Positions 5,936 through 7,125 of a DNA stretch of 7,125 nt are shown one piece after another. The notes under the pieces were generated by a model. That model saw only the letters and a list, made by a program, of their open reading frames with translations, was not told the DNA's origin and ran no database searches. This DNA comes from Candidatus Omnitrophota bacterium (GTDB taxonomy: Bacteria > Omnitrophota > Gorgyraeia > 2-01-FULL-45-10), in NCBI GenBank assembly GCA_030691985.1, contig JAUYDB010000097.1, positions 1-7,125 of the forward strand, given 5' to 3'. Position 1 is the first letter of the stretch. Every line of letters begins with the position of its first letter. The translations under genes and the position numbers were made by a program.

Positions 5936-6982
5936 ATGAATCCCGCGAGCTGCGATATCATCATACCGGTTTATAACGCCCTGGAGATGACAAGGAATTG
6001 CCTTGACAGCATCAATGACAATACGCGCTTTTCCTTTAACATGATATTGGTCGATAACGGAAGCGGCCGGGATACAAGCGTTTTTCTGGATGAATTTAAA
6101 TCCGCGAACGGGGCAGTGGCCGTAATTCATAATTCGGAGAATCTCGGCTGGGTTAAGGCCGTAAACCAGGGGATGAAGTTGTCGGTGAGTCCGTATGTAT
6201 GCATACTGAACAATGATACGATAGTGAAGACCGATGACTGGATAACGAAGTTGATAGCTATTGGCGGCAGCGCCGCCGACATAGGCCTTATCAATCCAAA
6301 CTTTGAGCTCGAAAGAAGAGCTCGCCTTCGCGGAAAACCTTTCACGGAAGTGGATTTCTGCAGGGGTTATTGCGTGTTAATAAAAAGGGCTGTCATGGAA
6401 AAAATTGGCTTCCTTGACGAAGCATACGGGCTCGGTTATTACGATGACGACGACTATTCCGTGAGGGCTATCCGCGCCGGATTCAGATGCGTCAGGGCAA
6501 ATGATGTATTTGTCGAGCATCTGCGCGATTCCACGTTTACGGCGATGTTCGACGAAGATACAAGGATGGCGCTTCACGAGAGAAATAAGATGCTTTTTTA
6601 CTCGAAATGGGGCAGGCGGCTAAGGCTGGTATTTTTCATAACGAAGGATATCGACAAAAAGAAAGTTTCCGAACTCCTGATTGCGCTGGCGAGAAGGCAG
6701 CACGCGCTCTATCTTTGGAACCGCGCGAGCCCATTACGCCTTGAGCATACGCTAATACACGAACGGGTCTTTCCGAAAGTTTTCCCTCCCGCCTTCTTCT
6801 ATTTTCTTATATACGTGAACAGCCGTAAAAGAAAAACCAAGCGGTATGATCTTGTATTTACCGATAACACAAAATTCGATCGACTCTCCACGCGAAGGAA
6901 ATACCGCATACACTGCCTGGATTTGGACCGGGAGATAGATCGCATTACCGAGTTAGTCGATTCGGCAGCGAAGGACACTTGA
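5936..6982 (+). CDS. Family 2 glycosyltransferase with C-terminal extension (second paralogue)
   Basis: A 348-residue GT-A glycosyltransferase, clearly homologous to the preceding GT2. By hand count about half of the first 100 residues are identical. Landmarks in order are CDIIIPVYNALEMTRNCL, MILVDNGSG, ENLGWVKAVNQG and ILNNDTIV (Asn92, Asn93, Asp94), then GYCVLIKRAVMEKIGFLDEAYGL, YYDDDDYSVRAIRAGF (Asp170-Asp173) and KWGRRLRL at about 224. The C-terminal part of about 115 residues is shorter than in the paralogue but keeps the DK, ALARRQ..LYLW and KRYDLVF landmarks. Start: ATG 5936 matches the paralogue's N-terminus. A TTG at 5894 would add 14 residues encoded entirely by repeat sequence and is unlikely. 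The Shine-Dalgarno is weak. It presumably adds another sugar to the same glycan; donor and acceptor are unknown. Confidence 0.91.
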   Translation: MNPASCDIIIPVYNALEMTRNCLDSINDNTRFSFNMILVDNGSGRDTSVFLDEFKSANGAVAVIHNSENLGWVKAVNQGMKLSVSPYVCILNNDTIVKTDDWITKLIAIGGSAADIGLINPNFELERRARLRGKPFTEVDFCRGYCVLIKRAVMEKIGFLDEAYGLGYYDDDDYSVRAIRAGFRCVRANDVFVEHLRDSTFTAMFDEDTRMALHERNKMLFYSKWGRRLRLVFFITKDIDKKKVSELLIALARRQHALYLWNRASPLRLEHTLIHERVFPKVFPPAFFYFLIYVNSRKRKTKRYDLVFTDNTKFDRLSTRRKYRIHCLDLDREIDRITELVDSAAKDT

Positions 6983-7004
6983 AAACTCACGTTAGTAAAA
7001 AAGA

Positions 7005-7125
7005 CATAGCTGTCCAAATTGGCGCAATTTCCCCCTCACCTTAATCCTCTCCCCCTTCGGGGGAGAGGAAATTATGAGGGAATTCCCTCTCCCCTTTAGG
7101 GGAGAGGGCAAGGGTGAGGGGTAGG
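7005..7125 (+). repeat. Double-hairpin palindromic repeat unit, copy 2 (reaches window edge)
   Basis: The second full copy of the unit at 5734-5856, starting 22 bases after the second GT2 stop and still matching at the last base of the window, so its right end is not known. It carries AAATTGGCGCAATTT (7016-7030), hairpin 1 (7045-7055 with 7059-7069, loop TTC), hairpin 2 (7085-7094 with 7099-7108, loop TTTA) and the outer 9-bp stem (7032-7040 with 7113-7121). Differences from copy 1 sit mainly in the loops and in one base pair of hairpin 2. Confidence 0.92.

Noticed and set aside
4384..7125. CRISPR array
   Set aside because: The repeats are few, 1.2-1.3 kb apart, palindromic over most of their length and separated by genes, with no spacer pattern or cas genes.

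Overview
The window looks like part of a surface-polysaccharide (LPS, O-antigen or similar glycan) locus from an uncultured-type Gram-negative bacterium. All six genes lie on the + strand. The order is: a membrane sugar-1-phosphate transferase that primes the glycan lipid carrier (5' end outside the window), an O-antigen ligase/polymerase-type membrane protein, a family 9 (heptosyltransferase-like) glycosyltransferase, a B12-binding-type radical SAM enzyme, and two related family 2 glycosyltransferases. GT9 enzymes and Wzy_C/WaaL-type ligases point to an outer membrane. Frequent ATA (Ile) and AGG (Arg) codons, moderate GC and this mix of genes would fit a candidate phylum such as Omnitrophota, but that is an impression from style and not a proof.

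Layout. Positions 1-4382 form a very compact operon: gene 1 and gene 2 overlap by 20 bases, and genes 2/3 and 3/4 overlap by the four-base ATGA, so translational coupling is likely. After gene 4 the architecture changes. Each of the last three genes is followed by a GC-rich palindromic repeat of one family: a half-unit at 4384-4425, a full double-hairpin unit at 5734-5856, and a second full unit from 7005 to the window edge. The gap between the two GT2 genes (5622-5935) is almost entirely repeat sequence. It holds three copies of a 16-mer, one inverted, then the full palindromic unit, then a tail that ends in the inverse of the element's first 11 bases, eight bases before the next start codon.

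How the genes may work together (inference). Gene 1 would load the first sugar phosphate on undecaprenyl phosphate. The GT9 and the two GT2 enzymes would add sugars in the cytoplasm, and gene 2 would polymerise the finished glycan or transfer it to its acceptor on the periplasmic side. The radical SAM enzyme could modify a sugar, a lipid or another precursor, but its substrate cannot be read from the sequence. No flippase, nucleotide-sugar synthesis gene, RNA gene, CRISPR array or transposase is visible.

Most noteworthy are the palindromic repeat family with paired-arm length changes, the 286-bp inverted-repeat-bounded block filling the gap between paralogous glycosyltransferases, the 121-123-bp direct repeats bracketing one GT2 gene, the shared unassigned C-terminal region of the two GT2 proteins, and an Asp-to-Asn change in the signature motif of the priming transferase. 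I see no strong evidence for an entirely new biological system.
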